DNA of 64,000 nucleotides, from assembly GCF_020859565.1 (NCBI RefSeq), contig NZ_JAJHUO010000020.1:124001-188000 (forward strand), read 5' to 3'. This stretch comes from Saccharothrix luteola (GTDB lineage: Bacteria > Actinomycetota > Actinomycetes > Mycobacteriales > Pseudonocardiaceae). The translations under genes and the position numbers were made by a program. Under the pieces are notes generated by a model, which saw only the letters and a program-made list of their open reading frames with translations, had not been told where the DNA came from and searched no databases. Shown in pieces: positions 43,662 through 51,400 of this stretch. Numbering within the stretch: position 1 is the stretch's first letter; the number at the start of each line of letters is the position of its first letter.

Positions 43662-44483
43662 TCAGTCGGGCACCGTCCACACGAATGCCGAGTCCGGTGT
43701 CGCTGTCAGTTCCAACGCGGCGATCCCCGCCTGCGGCACCGGTGCGGCCGACCAGCGGATCGACCCGGACCCGTCGGCCCACTCGACCTCGGACCACCCC
43801 GAACGGCCCAGCGACGCCACCGCGTCGTGTAGCGCGACCGTGGGCGAATTGGTGCTCGAGCCGAGGTCGATGTGCACGCTCAGTAGGTGCCCGTGGGGAG
43901 CCACTCGGGTGATCTTGCCACTGCGGGCGACCCGACTCGCTACCGCCCGCGCTTGCCATTCGGCGCCCGCGGACCGGTCGGTGGCCACGTCGACCCGCAA
44001 CGACAGCCGCGAACCCGCCCTCGGCTCGGCCGCGTTCCCCCGTTCAGGCGCGGGTGCTTCGTCCGGTCGCACCTCGTCGACCAGGGGCTTGTTCTGCTGG
44101 GGGTCGCCGCCGGCCCACGCCTCCACCAGCAACCGCTCCGCGCCGGGCAGCAGACCGTCGAGCAGCGCCGGGTCGTCGAGCACCGTCCACGCCGTCGGCG
44201 GCTCGCAGGCCACCCTCGGCGTGGGGAACTCGTCGCCGAGCTGCCGGACGAACGTGCGCACCGCGCGGGCCAGCGCGCCGGCCACGTTCTGCGTCGCGCG
44301 TTCGCCGCTGACCCGGCTGATCGTGACCGACCAGCAACCCGGTTCCTCGTCGGAGCAGTCGGAGGCCCGCACGACCCGCCCGCCGACCTGGCGCAGCAGT
44401 GCGGAGCAGGCGGCACGCGCCTGCTGCTCGTCGTCGGCCGCCACCACCGCGGTGATCAGCAGCTCCAGGTCTTCGCCAACCAT
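43662..44483 (-). CDS. hypothetical protein at the head of the FtsK cassette
   Basis: A 273-aa soluble protein with two similar alpha/beta halves: about residues 1-90 (LELLITAVVAADDEQQARAA) and ~160-270 (RLSLRVDVATDRSAGAEWQA). Both read like a strand-helix unit followed by VTISRVSG or VHIDLGSS. No family is recognised. Start ATG 44483 behind GGCGAG; the frame upstream is less likely. It is separated from the 86-aa gene by a promoter but shares orientation and context. Confidence 0.7.
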   Translation of the reverse strand: MVGEDLELLITAVVAADDEQQARAACSALLRQVGGRVVRASDCSDEEPGCWSVTISRVSGERATQNVAGALARAVRTFVRQLGDEFPTPRVACEPPTAWTVLDDPALLDGLLPGAERLLVEAWAGGDPQQNKPLVDEVRPDEAPAPERGNAAEPRAGSRLSLRVDVATDRSAGAEWQARAVASRVARSGKITRVAPHGHLLSVHIDLGSSTNSPTVALHDAVASLGRSGWSEVEWADGSGSIRWSAAPVPQAGIAALELTATPDSAFVWTVPD

Positions 44484-44687
44484 CTCGCCGCGAATTGTCC
44501 ACGACACGCGTGTGGCGCGTGAGGGTGCCACTGATGTCACCCATAAGCAGGGACTTGCGCCCACCCCTCGTGATGTCCGCTGATCAGGCCGTTTTCGCCG
44601 CTCTAACCCCCGTTCACACGATGCGGTCGGCGACGACCGGTGACGTGCCGTGCGAGGTAACGATGTGAGCGCATGGCCATCTACGCC

Positions 44688-44694
44688 AAGGAGG
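44688..44694 (+). promoter_or_regulatory. strong ribosome binding site AAGGAGG
   Basis: A full-consensus Shine-Dalgarno 7 nt before the ATG at 44702; rare in this window, suggesting high expression of the exported protein. Confidence 0.7.
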
Positions 44695-44701
44695 TTCCAC
44701 C

Positions 44702-45070
44702 ATGCGCAGCATCATCCGACTGGTCGCCGCAGGCGCCCTCGCCCTCCCGATCGTCATCGGCGCCTCGGGAATCGCGTCCGCCGACGTCGAGTTCGACACG
44801 AACAGCGCGTCCGCCTCGGCCGACGGCGCCACCATCCACGACTTGGCATCCGGTGCCGACGGCGAAGGCGGCTCGTACTTCTTCGAGTCCTACGAGGTCG
44901 CCGGCCCGTACGGCGCGGGTTCGTTCTTCGTGCTGACGTACACGTACGACGGCAACGCGGGCTACCACGACGGATATGCCTGGTCCAGCCCTGACGGCGC
45001 GTGGACGGGGTCGACATCGGCGCAGGCCGACGACGGCTATGCCGGAGATGACGACGACTACGAGGACTGA
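44702..45070 (+). CDS. small secreted acidic protein
   Basis: A 122-aa protein with a clear Sec signal peptide (MRSIIRLVAAGALALPIVIG, cleavage likely after ASA near residue 27). The mature part is acidic and aromatic (SYFFESYEVAGPYGAGSFFV, YTYDGNAGYHDGYAWSS) and ends in a run of Asp/Tyr residues. No cysteines. Function unknown; a cell-surface or extracellular role is inferred. Confidence 0.8.
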   Translation: MRSIIRLVAAGALALPIVIGASGIASADVEFDTNSASASADGATIHDLASGADGEGGSYFFESYEVAGPYGAGSFFVLTYTYDGNAGYHDGYAWSSPDGAWTGSTSAQADDGYAGDDDDYED

Positions 45071-45079
45071 TCCGCGGCG

Positions 45080-45112
45080 GGGTGGGGCGGTGCCCGATCG
45101 GCCGCCCCACCC
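45080..45112. terminator. bidirectional hairpin between convergent genes
   Basis: GGGTGGGGCGG (45080-45090) pairs perfectly with CCGCCCCACCC (45102-45112). Confidence 0.7.
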
Positions 45113-45183
45113 GTTCCGCCGCTCGACCCGGCGCGCGCTCGCGGTCGACCGCAACGCCACCGGGTTCGCCCGCGCCGTCCCGA

Positions 45184-45966
45184 TCAGCCCAGTCGGAGCA
45201 CCCGGCGCAGGAACGCCACCACGTCCGCCAGCACCTCGTCCGAGTTGATCTCGTTGAACACCTCGTGCCGCGCGCCGGGGTAGACGCGCTCCTCGAACAG
45301 CAGGCCGCGCAACCGGTCGGTGCCGGTGCGGGTGTCGGCCGCCGGCACCAGCTCGTCGGCGTCGCCGTGCAGCCACAACGTCGGCAACTGCTCCAGCGCG
45401 GGCCCGTAGTTCACCTCGTCCAGCGCGCGTTCCAACGCCTCCAAGGACTCCCGCCGGTACGGCCCGTGCCACACCAGCGGATCGGACGCGTACCGCTTGC
45501 CGACCTCCGGGTCGCGCGACAGCAGCTCCGGGTCCAGCGGCGCGCCGGCGTCCTCGGACCCGAGCCGGTCCAGCCCTTCCCACGTGCCCAGCACCGGCGC
45601 CGACAACACCAGCGCCGCCAACGGGTTCGACTGGGCGTACCGGGCCGCGACCAGCCCGCCCTCGCCGTGCCCGACCAGCACGGTGGGCAGGTCGGACGAC
45701 GCGGAGCTCACCGTGGCGCCCAGGTCGGCCACCACGCCGTCGTAGTCGTCGATCACCGCCCGCTCGCCCTCGGACCGGCCGTGCCCGACCAGGTCGGACG
45801 CCACCACCAACGCCCCCGCGTCCACCAGCGCCTCGGCGACGTGCGCGTATCTGCCGCTGTGCTCGCCGTAGCCGTGCACGAGGACGGCGAGCCAGGCGGC
45901 GTCCAGGTTGGGCCAGGTGCGGACCGCGAGCTCGCCGGCGTGGCCGGGGACGTTGGACTCGATCAC
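45184..45966 (-). CDS. alpha/beta-hydrolase lacking the nucleophile serine
   Basis: A 260-aa protein of the monoacylglycerol lipase-like (Hydrolase_4) group. VLVHGYGEHSGRYAHVAEAL and SDLVGHGRSEGERAVI match the family, and the acid (HGDADELVP) and histidine (GARHEVFNE) positions are kept. The nucleophile elbow, normally GHSMGG, reads GHGEGG, so the catalytic serine is a glycine. The protein may be a pseudoenzyme. GTG start abuts the stop of the upstream lipoprotein gene. Confidence 0.88.
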   Translation of the reverse strand: MIESNVPGHAGELAVRTWPNLDAAWLAVLVHGYGEHSGRYAHVAEALVDAGALVVASDLVGHGRSEGERAVIDDYDGVVADLGATVSSASSDLPTVLVGHGEGGLVAARYAQSNPLAALVLSAPVLGTWEGLDRLGSEDAGAPLDPELLSRDPEVGKRYASDPLVWHGPYRRESLEALERALDEVNYGPALEQLPTLWLHGDADELVPAADTRTGTDRLRGLLFEERVYPGARHEVFNEINSDEVLADVVAFLRRVLRLG

Positions 45967-46557
45967 CTAGGCAGCGTAGAACGCGCTGATCTCGATCTTC
46001 CCGCCGGCGCACACCGGGCCCAGGCCCCACTGCAGGCTCATCGGCTCGGTCTCGTCGGGCGGGATCGCCGCCGCCCGCGGCGCCTCCGCCTGGCACGGTC
46101 GGTCGACCGGCTCGTCACCGCTGGGCACCACGGTCCAGTGCAGGTTCGCCGCCGCCGCCCTGCCGGGCGCGAGCACCACCGGCGACGGGGCCGGGTCGGG
46201 CGTCCGCCGGAGGTCGGTGGGCACCGGGTTGCCCGCCGCGTCCAACAACTGCAACCCGCTGTACCCGTTGACCGTGCACGGCGAAGGCCCGTTGTTGGTC
46301 ACCACGAGCTTCCCGTACCGGTTCCCCGCGCCGGCCTCGGTCGACTCCACGGCGCCCGCCAGCACGGCCGCCGTGCAGCGGCCGGAAGCGGGCGCGGACC
46401 CCGCGGACGTCGCCGGCGCCGAAGAGGGCGGAACGGGCGGCACCTCCGAGGACGTCGGCGATTCCACCACGATGGTCGACTGCCGGGCCGCTTGCTGGGG
46501 GCTCCCGCACGCCGCAACCGCGACCGCGAGGGCGCCGAGCGCCACGAGTCGCCTCAT
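45967..46557 (-). CDS. DUF4232 lipoprotein
   Basis: A 196-aa lipoprotein. The signal peptide ends with the lipobox VAACGS, so Cys at about residue 18 is lipidated. A Ser/Pro/Thr-rich linker follows, then a DUF4232-type domain (RCTAAVLAG, YGKLVVTNNGPSPCTVNGYS, PCQAEAP, GPVCAGGKIEISAFY). ATG 46557 follows GGAGG by 5 nt. It is the second DUF4232 protein in the window (see 4916-5437). It forms an operon with the hydrolase-like gene, zero bases apart. Confidence 0.88.
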   Translation of the reverse strand: MRRLVALGALAVAVAACGSPQQAARQSTIVVESPTSSEVPPVPPSSAPATSAGSAPASGRCTAAVLAGAVESTEAGAGNRYGKLVVTNNGPSPCTVNGYSGLQLLDAAGNPVPTDLRRTPDPAPSPVVLAPGRAAAANLHWTVVPSGDEPVDRPCQAEAPRAAAIPPDETEPMSLQWGLGPVCAGGKIEISAFYAA

Positions 46558-46689
46558 GTCCACCTCCTGGCTAGGGAACGGGCCTCAACAGGAGGACGTA
46601 CCCCACCGCCGGACGGTTGGGTGGATAGGCGAGGAATTCACTGGATCGGGCGCATCATTGACGCCTACCAACCCCCGCAGTGGACCGGA

Positions 46690-47766
46690 CTAGGCCTTCT
46701 CGGCCCCTCCGTCACGAGCCGCCCACCCGCCGGGCAGCACCGGCATGTCGCCCACGCCGGCCGTCCACACGTACGTCCAGCACACCCGCCCGTCGGGCAA
46801 CGTCACGCGCACCCGCCGGTACTCGTCGCCCTCGTACTCGTCCAGCACCGGCAGGGCGTCCTCCGGCCGTTCGAGCCGCAGCACGTGCCCCGGCACACCA
46901 GGACCGTCGCCGGGCCGCAACGCCGGATAACCCCGACCGGTGTCGTGCAGGGTCCCGGGCAACGACGCGGCCACCGGGTCGCCGCTCACGAACGGCTCCA
47001 CGAGGCGCCACGCACCCATCCCCGGCTGGAGCGTCCCGTACACGAACAGCCGGTCCGGCCAGTCGTCCGCCGACGGGTCGCCGTGCACCGGCGTGACGTC
47101 CAGCCCGTCGCCGTCCGCCGGTCGACCACCGAGCCTGCGCGCCGCCCGCTGGTCCACGTCGGCGCACCGCACCGCGCGGCCGTTGACCAGCAGCGGCATC
47201 CGCCTCGTCCCCGCGCCGGTGTAGGCGAGCACGGAATCCACCACGCCACCGTTGAACAGCGTCACCCGACCCGTGTGCACCCGCACCAGCCGGTACCGCA
47301 GCCCCCGTCCCTCGCAGCGGTCCAGCACCCGCAGCTGCTCCGCGGTGGCGAACCACACCGCGTGCTCCTCCTCGACGCCCGGCGCGGCGGCGAGGGTGGC
47401 CGGTCGCTGGGCGTCGGTCTTGCGCAGTCCTGCGGCCCACACGGCGGCGAGCCCGTCGCACCGGGCTCGGAGCACGACCGCCGGGCCGGTCAACCCGAGC
47501 TCCTCGCGCAGCCACGTCACCTTGGCCGGGTTGGCGTTGGAGCCGTACGCCAACACCGGCATCCGGCCCGCGAGCGGCGGTTCGCCGTGCGCCGCGAGCC
47601 AGTCGTCCAGGTCCTGCCCGTCCGGGGCGACCCGCCACCCGGAATCGGCGCCGGGATCGGGCGTGACCGGCCAGCCGGCGCCGTCGAGGTGCACGAAGCA
47701 GTGTCCCGGCCGAGCTCCCGGATAGGGCTCGGCCGGGTGACTATCGTCCGTGAAGGGCTGCGTCAT
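46690..47766 (-). CDS. protein with two gamma-glutamylcyclotransferase-like domains
   Basis: A 358-aa protein with tandem GGCT/AIG2-like folds. The N-terminal copy has the signature MPVLAYGSNANPAKVTWL (about residue 70); the C-terminal copy has RLFVYGTLQPGMGAWRLVEP (about residue 240) and LDEYEGDEYRRVRV. The YGSN and YGTL loops mark the substrate pocket; the acidic catalytic residue is visible in the second copy (DEYEGDEY). Gamma-glutamyl-amine or gamma-glutamyl-peptide turnover is plausible, but each domain may differ. Start ATG 47766. Confidence 0.85.
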   Translation of the reverse strand: MTQPFTDDSHPAEPYPGARPGHCFVHLDGAGWPVTPDPGADSGWRVAPDGQDLDDWLAAHGEPPLAGRMPVLAYGSNANPAKVTWLREELGLTGPAVVLRARCDGLAAVWAAGLRKTDAQRPATLAAAPGVEEEHAVWFATAEQLRVLDRCEGRGLRYRLVRVHTGRVTLFNGGVVDSVLAYTGAGTRRMPLLVNGRAVRCADVDQRAARRLGGRPADGDGLDVTPVHGDPSADDWPDRLFVYGTLQPGMGAWRLVEPFVSGDPVAASLPGTLHDTGRGYPALRPGDGPGVPGHVLRLERPEDALPVLDEYEGDEYRRVRVTLPDGRVCWTYVWTAGVGDMPVLPGGWAARDGGAEKA

Positions 47767-47917
47767 GGTTCCATTCTGGCAAACCACACCGGGAATTCAC
47801 CGGTTGTTGGTTTCCGCTTGGGGTCAGACATCGGACCTCTTCGAGTACATCCATCTCCCCGTTTGCTGAGCGTTGCGTCAAAGGGTGGTGACAGATCGGA
47901 GGTGTGAACGTGACCTG

Positions 47918-48301
47918 TCACACGTTCTCGGCCCGCCGCGCGTCGTACTCCTCCTGTGCCGCCAGGAAGTTCGGCAGGTTCTCCTCGATCCAGCCGAACA
48001 ACTCGCTGATCTGCTTCGCCGCGTGGGCGCCCAGCGGCGTGAGGGAGTACTCCACCCGGGGCGGGATCACGGGGTGGACCTCGCGGTGCACGAGCCCGTC
48101 GCGCTCCAGCGCCTGCAACGTCTGCGCGAGCATCTTCTCGCTGATCCCGGCCACCGCCCGGCGCAGCTCGCTGAACCTCTGGGCGCCGCCGTCGTCGTCC
48201 AGGAGCTTGCCCAGCACCAGGCTGCCCCACCGGCCGGTGGCGTGGTTCGCGATCACCCGCGTCGGGCAGTTGGGGTCGTATACGTCACCACGCAGCTCCA
48301 T
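47918..48301 (-). CDS. HxlR-family redox-type regulator
   Basis: A 127-aa winged-helix protein. The family start is DPNCPTRVIANHATGRWGSL with the conserved N-terminal cysteine that can sense electrophiles, followed by FSELRRAVAGISEKMLAQTL and LVHREVHPVIPPRVEYSLTP. It diverges from an NmrA-type quinone reductase gene. A perfect 10-bp inverted repeat in the gap is its probable operator, so quinones or electrophiles likely induce the reductase. Confidence 0.95.
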   Translation of the reverse strand: MELRGDVYDPNCPTRVIANHATGRWGSLVLGKLLDDDGGAQRFSELRRAVAGISEKMLAQTLQALERDGLVHREVHPVIPPRVEYSLTPLGAHAAKQISELFGWIEENLPNFLAAQEEYDARRAENV

Positions 48302-48332
48302 GACAAGCACTCTACCTGGGCACTTTCTCACC

Positions 48333-48365
48333 CGTAAGTACCACACTTCAAGGTAGGTACTTACG
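48333..48365. promoter_or_regulatory. HxlR operator CGTAAGTACC-N13-GGTACTTACG
   Basis: Perfect 10-bp arms at 48333-48342 and 48356-48365. The GTAAGTAC half-site type is typical of HxlR-family operators. The downstream arm overlaps the -35 area of the quinone reductase promoter. Confidence 0.85.
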
Positions 48366-48384
48366 AATAGTTAGCCTTTCGACC

Positions 48385-48390
48385 TAGCGT
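48385..48390 (+). promoter_or_regulatory. -10 box TAGCGT of the quinone reductase gene
   Basis: TAGCGT ends 7 nt before the ATG at 48398; leaderless. Confidence 0.5.
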
Positions 48391-48397
48391 TGCCCCC

Positions 48398-49198
48398 ATG
48401 ACGACCTTGATCACCGGCGCGACCGGCCACCTCGGCTCCCTGATCCTCGAGCACACCCGCACCCGCGTCCCGGCCGACCGGCTCGCCGTCTCCGTCCGCG
48501 ACCCGAAGAAGGCCGAGGGCCTCGGCGTCGAGGTCCGGCCGGGCGACTTCGACGGCCCCCTCGCCGAGACGTTCGCGGGCGTGGAGACGCTGTTGCTGGT
48601 GTCGGTGGACGGGCCGGACGAGATCCGCGTCCAGCGGCACCTGAAGGCCGTCCGCGCCGCCGTCGACGCCGGCGTGCGGCACATCGTCTACACGTCCGTC
48701 ACCGACGCGGACACCTCGCCGCTCGACCTGGCGAAGGTGCACAAGGCGACCGAAGAGGCGATCCGCGCGACCGGCATCCCGTTCACCTTCCTGCGCAACG
48801 GGATGTACCACGAGAACTACCTCCCGCAGGCGCCCGGGCCGATCGTCAGCGCCACGGGTGACGGCCGCATCGCCAGCGCGTCCCGGGACGACCTGGCGCT
48901 GGCCGCCGCCGTCGTGCTCAGCACGCCCGGCCACGAGAACGCGGTCTACGAGCTGACCGGCCCGCGGGCGTGGAGCTTCGACGAGCTGGCCGCCCTGGCG
49001 GGCACGACCCACGAGAAGGTGAGCGCGGCCGACCGCATCGCCGGGCTGAAGGGCTACGGGCTGCCGGACTTCGTCGCCGAACTGCTGGCCGACATCGAGG
49101 TCAACATCAGCCGCGGCGCGCTGGCCGAGGTCCGCCCCGACCTGGAGAAGCTGATCGGCCGTACCCCCACCACCATCGAAGACGCCGTCCGCGCCTGA
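48398..49198 (+). CDS. NmrA-family NAD(P)H:quinone oxidoreductase (QorB-like)
   Basis: A 266-aa SDR-fold enzyme. The Rossmann motif is LITGATGHLGSLI; VYTSVTDAD, FLRNGMYHENY and YELTGPRAWSFDELAALAGT match QOR2/QorB-type proteins. It should reduce quinones or act as a redox sensor. Its divergent HxlR regulator supports an electrophile-response role. Confidence 0.92.
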   Translation: MTTLITGATGHLGSLILEHTRTRVPADRLAVSVRDPKKAEGLGVEVRPGDFDGPLAETFAGVETLLLVSVDGPDEIRVQRHLKAVRAAVDAGVRHIVYTSVTDADTSPLDLAKVHKATEEAIRATGIPFTFLRNGMYHENYLPQAPGPIVSATGDGRIASASRDDLALAAAVVLSTPGHENAVYELTGPRAWSFDELAALAGTTHEKVSAADRIAGLKGYGLPDFVAELLADIEVNISRGALAEVRPDLEKLIGRTPTTIEDAVRA

Positions 49199-49236
49199 CC
49201 GGCGCGGCCCGGCGAGCCGCGTCCGGCGTACCCGGG

Positions 49237-50223
49237 CTAGCCGCCCGCCACCAGCGCCGCGTCGATCTCCCGGTGCGCTTCCGGGTGCTCCTCCCACCAC
49301 TTCGCGTACCCGGGATTGCGGGGCAGGACCGCGCGGTACGCCCGGGCCGCGGCGGCGAACACGTCGTGGGCCCGGCCGGCGGCGGGACCGTCTCGGCGGG
49401 TGGCCAGCATCAGGTCCACCATCAGCGGCGCGCCGCGCAGCGGCCGGATCACGATCCCGTCCCCGCTGCGCGACTGGGGCAGCGCGAACGACACCGCCCC
49501 GTTGGCGACCAGGCTGCGGGCGGTGCTCGCCTCGTTCACGTGGTGGGTGAACCGGGGCGTGAAACCGGCCGCGGCGCACACCGTGAAGATCTGCAGCCGG
49601 TTGCCGACGAGCTCGTCCGGCGGCGCGACCCAGTCCCGGTCGGCCAGCTGCGCGAGGTCGACGTCGTCCTGCGCGACCAGCGGATCGGTCTCCGGCAGCG
49701 CCACGAACTGCGGCTCGCTCACCAACCGCCGCAGCTCCAGCCCGCGCAGCTCCCGCCGCTCCAGCCCTTCGAACCGGTCGATCACGCCCAGTTGCACCTG
49801 TCCCGACACCAGCAGTTCGAGCACGTCCGACGCACCGGTCATGATCTCCGTGCGGACCTCCGAACAGGGGATCACCCGGCGCAGCTCCGCCACGAAGTGC
49901 CCGAAGAACAACGTGGGCACCCCGCCGACCACCAGCGGGCCCGCCCTGCCGTCGCGGGTCCGCGCACGGGCGAGCGAGACCAGCTGGTCGACCTCGTCGA
50001 GCACCAGCCGGGCCGTGCCGACGACCTGCCTGCCGAGGTCGGTCGGCGTGGAACCGCCGGGGGTCCGGTCGAACAGCCGACCGCCGACGATCCGCTCGAC
50101 GGTCCGCAGCTGGGCGCTCATCGCGGGTTGCGTGAGCCCCAGGCGTGAGGCGGCCTTCGTGAGGCTGCCTTCTTCCGCTATCGCGCACACCGCGCGGAGG
50201 TGGCGTAGCTCGAGCTCGGGCAT
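49237..50223 (-). CDS. LysR-family regulator
   Basis: A 328-aa regulator. The winged helix spans about residues 1-65 (LRHLRAVCAIAEEGSLTKAA, LTQPAMSAQLRTVERIVGGR). The periplasmic-binding-protein-like effector domain follows. Its target is unclear because no convincing gene diverges from it; only a 10-codon reading frame and hairpins lie upstream. Confidence 0.93.
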   Translation of the reverse strand: MPELELRHLRAVCAIAEEGSLTKAASRLGLTQPAMSAQLRTVERIVGGRLFDRTPGGSTPTDLGRQVVGTARLVLDEVDQLVSLARARTRDGRAGPLVVGGVPTLFFGHFVAELRRVIPCSEVRTEIMTGASDVLELLVSGQVQLGVIDRFEGLERRELRGLELRRLVSEPQFVALPETDPLVAQDDVDLAQLADRDWVAPPDELVGNRLQIFTVCAAAGFTPRFTHHVNEASTARSLVANGAVSFALPQSRSGDGIVIRPLRGAPLMVDLMLATRRDGPAAGRAHDVFAAAARAYRAVLPRNPGYAKWWEEHPEAHREIDAALVAGG

Positions 50224-50304
50224 AACGCTCTTCTATCCCCCTTTTGCATGAGCCGCCAGCCCTTCCGCCGGTCATAGTTGGCGGGGTTCCCTGCGATCGA
50301 GGAG

Positions 50305-50337
50305 ATGCGGATGCGTCACGCGAGCCAGATCTACTGA
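50305..50337 (+). CDS. 10-codon candidate peptide MRMRHASQIY
   Basis: A minimal reading frame preceded by GAGGAG, with two in-frame ATGs; the second (50311) has the better spacing and gives 8 codons. Hairpins follow at 50413-50458. It may be a leader peptide or the remnant of a gene once divergent from the LysR gene. Coding is unproven. Confidence 0.25.
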   Translation: MRMRHASQIY

Positions 50338-50412
50338 AGCGGACTCGGGCCGTCCCGCGCCACGGGTGCCGGGACGAGCCAGGGGGTGCGAGGCGGACGT
50401 CCCCACCCCGTT

Positions 50413-50458
50413 CGGGGCCGCTGGTCGCGACTGCTCCAGTGAGCGACCGGCGGCCCCG
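50413..50458. terminator. 16-bp hairpin beside the PhzF stop
   Basis: CGGGGCCGCTGGTCGC (50413-50428) pairs with GCGACCGGCGGCCCCG (50443-50458), one mismatch. It ends the minus-strand PhzF transcript and could also stop plus-strand transcripts; no long T run. Confidence 0.65.
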
Positions 50459-50466
50459 TCGCTTGA

Positions 50467-51324
50467 TCAGGGGGTGACGGGGATCCGCACCGCTGCCCCG
50501 GTCACGGTGACCCGCGGGTCCTCGGGCGAGACCGCGATCTCCAACAGGCTGGGCCGACCCAGGTCCACGCCCTGGTGGATGGTGATCGACCGCGGCCGGT
50601 CGACCTGCCCGATGGCCCGCAGGTAGCCGCCGAACGCCGCCGCGGCCGCCCCGGTCGCCGGGTCCTCCACCACACCGCCCACCGGGAACGGGTCGCGCGC
50701 GTCGAAGACGTCCTCGCTCCGCTGGTGCACCAGCTGCGCGGTCACCGCGTCGTTGGCCCGCAACAGGTCGCCCAGCGCGTCGAAGTCGTAGTCCAACGCC
50801 GCCAACCGCTCCCGCGTGCGCACCGCCAGCACGAGGTGCCGCGCCCCGCCGAACGCCCAGTGCGCCGGGTACCGCGGGTCGAGGTCGTCGGCCGACCACC
50901 GCAGCGCGCGCAACGCCTCCGCCACGTCCCCCGCCGAAGCCCGCGTCGACGACGTCGGCACGCTGGTCAGGCTCGCCCTCCCCGGCGTCGCGGCGATCTC
51001 GACCAGCCCGGCCGGCGTGTGGAACCGCAGCGTCCCCGTCCGCTCCAGCGCGACCGCCGACGCCACGGTCGCGTGACCGCAGAACGGCACCTCCACCAAC
51101 GGGCTGAAGTACCGCACGTCGAACTCCGCCCCGTCACCGCGCGGGAACAGGAACGCGGTCTCGGAGTAGCCGACCGCGGCGGCGATCTCCAGCATCGACG
51201 CCTCGGCCAAGCCGGTAGCGTCGAGCACGACACCGGCCGGGTTGCCGCCGGCGGGGTCGGTGGTGAAAGCGCTGTAGCGGAGCACGTCCGCTTCCCGCAC
51301 TGCCGTCTGATGCACGTCGTTCAT
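50467..51324 (-). CDS. PhzF-family isomerase-like protein
   Basis: A 285-aa protein of the PhzF/DapF-like fold. Hallmarks are DPAGGNPAGVVLDA, the active-site Glu in GYSETAFLFP, PFCGHATVASAVAL and VVEDPATGAAAAAFGGYL. Phenazine genes are absent, so it is one of the many PhzF homologues of unknown substrate. It diverges from a LysR gene, which is the likely regulator. Start ATG 51324; an upstream GTG at 51345 is possible. Confidence 0.93.
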   Translation of the reverse strand: MNDVHQTAVREADVLRYSAFTTDPAGGNPAGVVLDATGLAEASMLEIAAAVGYSETAFLFPRGDGAEFDVRYFSPLVEVPFCGHATVASAVALERTGTLRFHTPAGLVEIAATPGRASLTSVPTSSTRASAGDVAEALRALRWSADDLDPRYPAHWAFGGARHLVLAVRTRERLAALDYDFDALGDLLRANDAVTAQLVHQRSEDVFDARDPFPVGGVVEDPATGAAAAAFGGYLRAIGQVDRPRSITIHQGVDLGRPSLLEIAVSPEDPRVTVTGAAVRIPVTP

Positions 51325-51350
51325 GCGGACAGCGTCTCCCACCACCCATC

Positions 51351-51365
51351 ATCGAGTCCAACGAT
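51351..51365. promoter_or_regulatory. LysR box ATCG-N7-CGAT
   Basis: ATCGAGTCCAACGAT lies between the divergent PhzF and LysR genes and fits the T-N11-A LysR consensus (T at 51352, A at 51364). Confidence 0.5.
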
Positions 51366-51387
51366 TCCCTGCGATGGATCCGATCGG

Positions 51388-51393
51388 TATTGT
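51388..51393 (+). promoter_or_regulatory. -10 box TATTGT of the LysR gene
   Basis: TATTGT ends 7 nt before GTG 51401. It supports that GTG over the upstream ATG at 51374. Confidence 0.45.
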
Positions 51394-51400
51394 CGATGCG

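Noticed and set aside
50305..50337. Known sulfur-gene leader peptide
   Set aside because: Such peptides contain an RxxxxHxDLxR-type pattern, not seen here, and no sulfur gene follows.
50467..51324. Phenazine biosynthesis
   Set aside because: PhzF-like proteins are widespread; no other phz gene is present.
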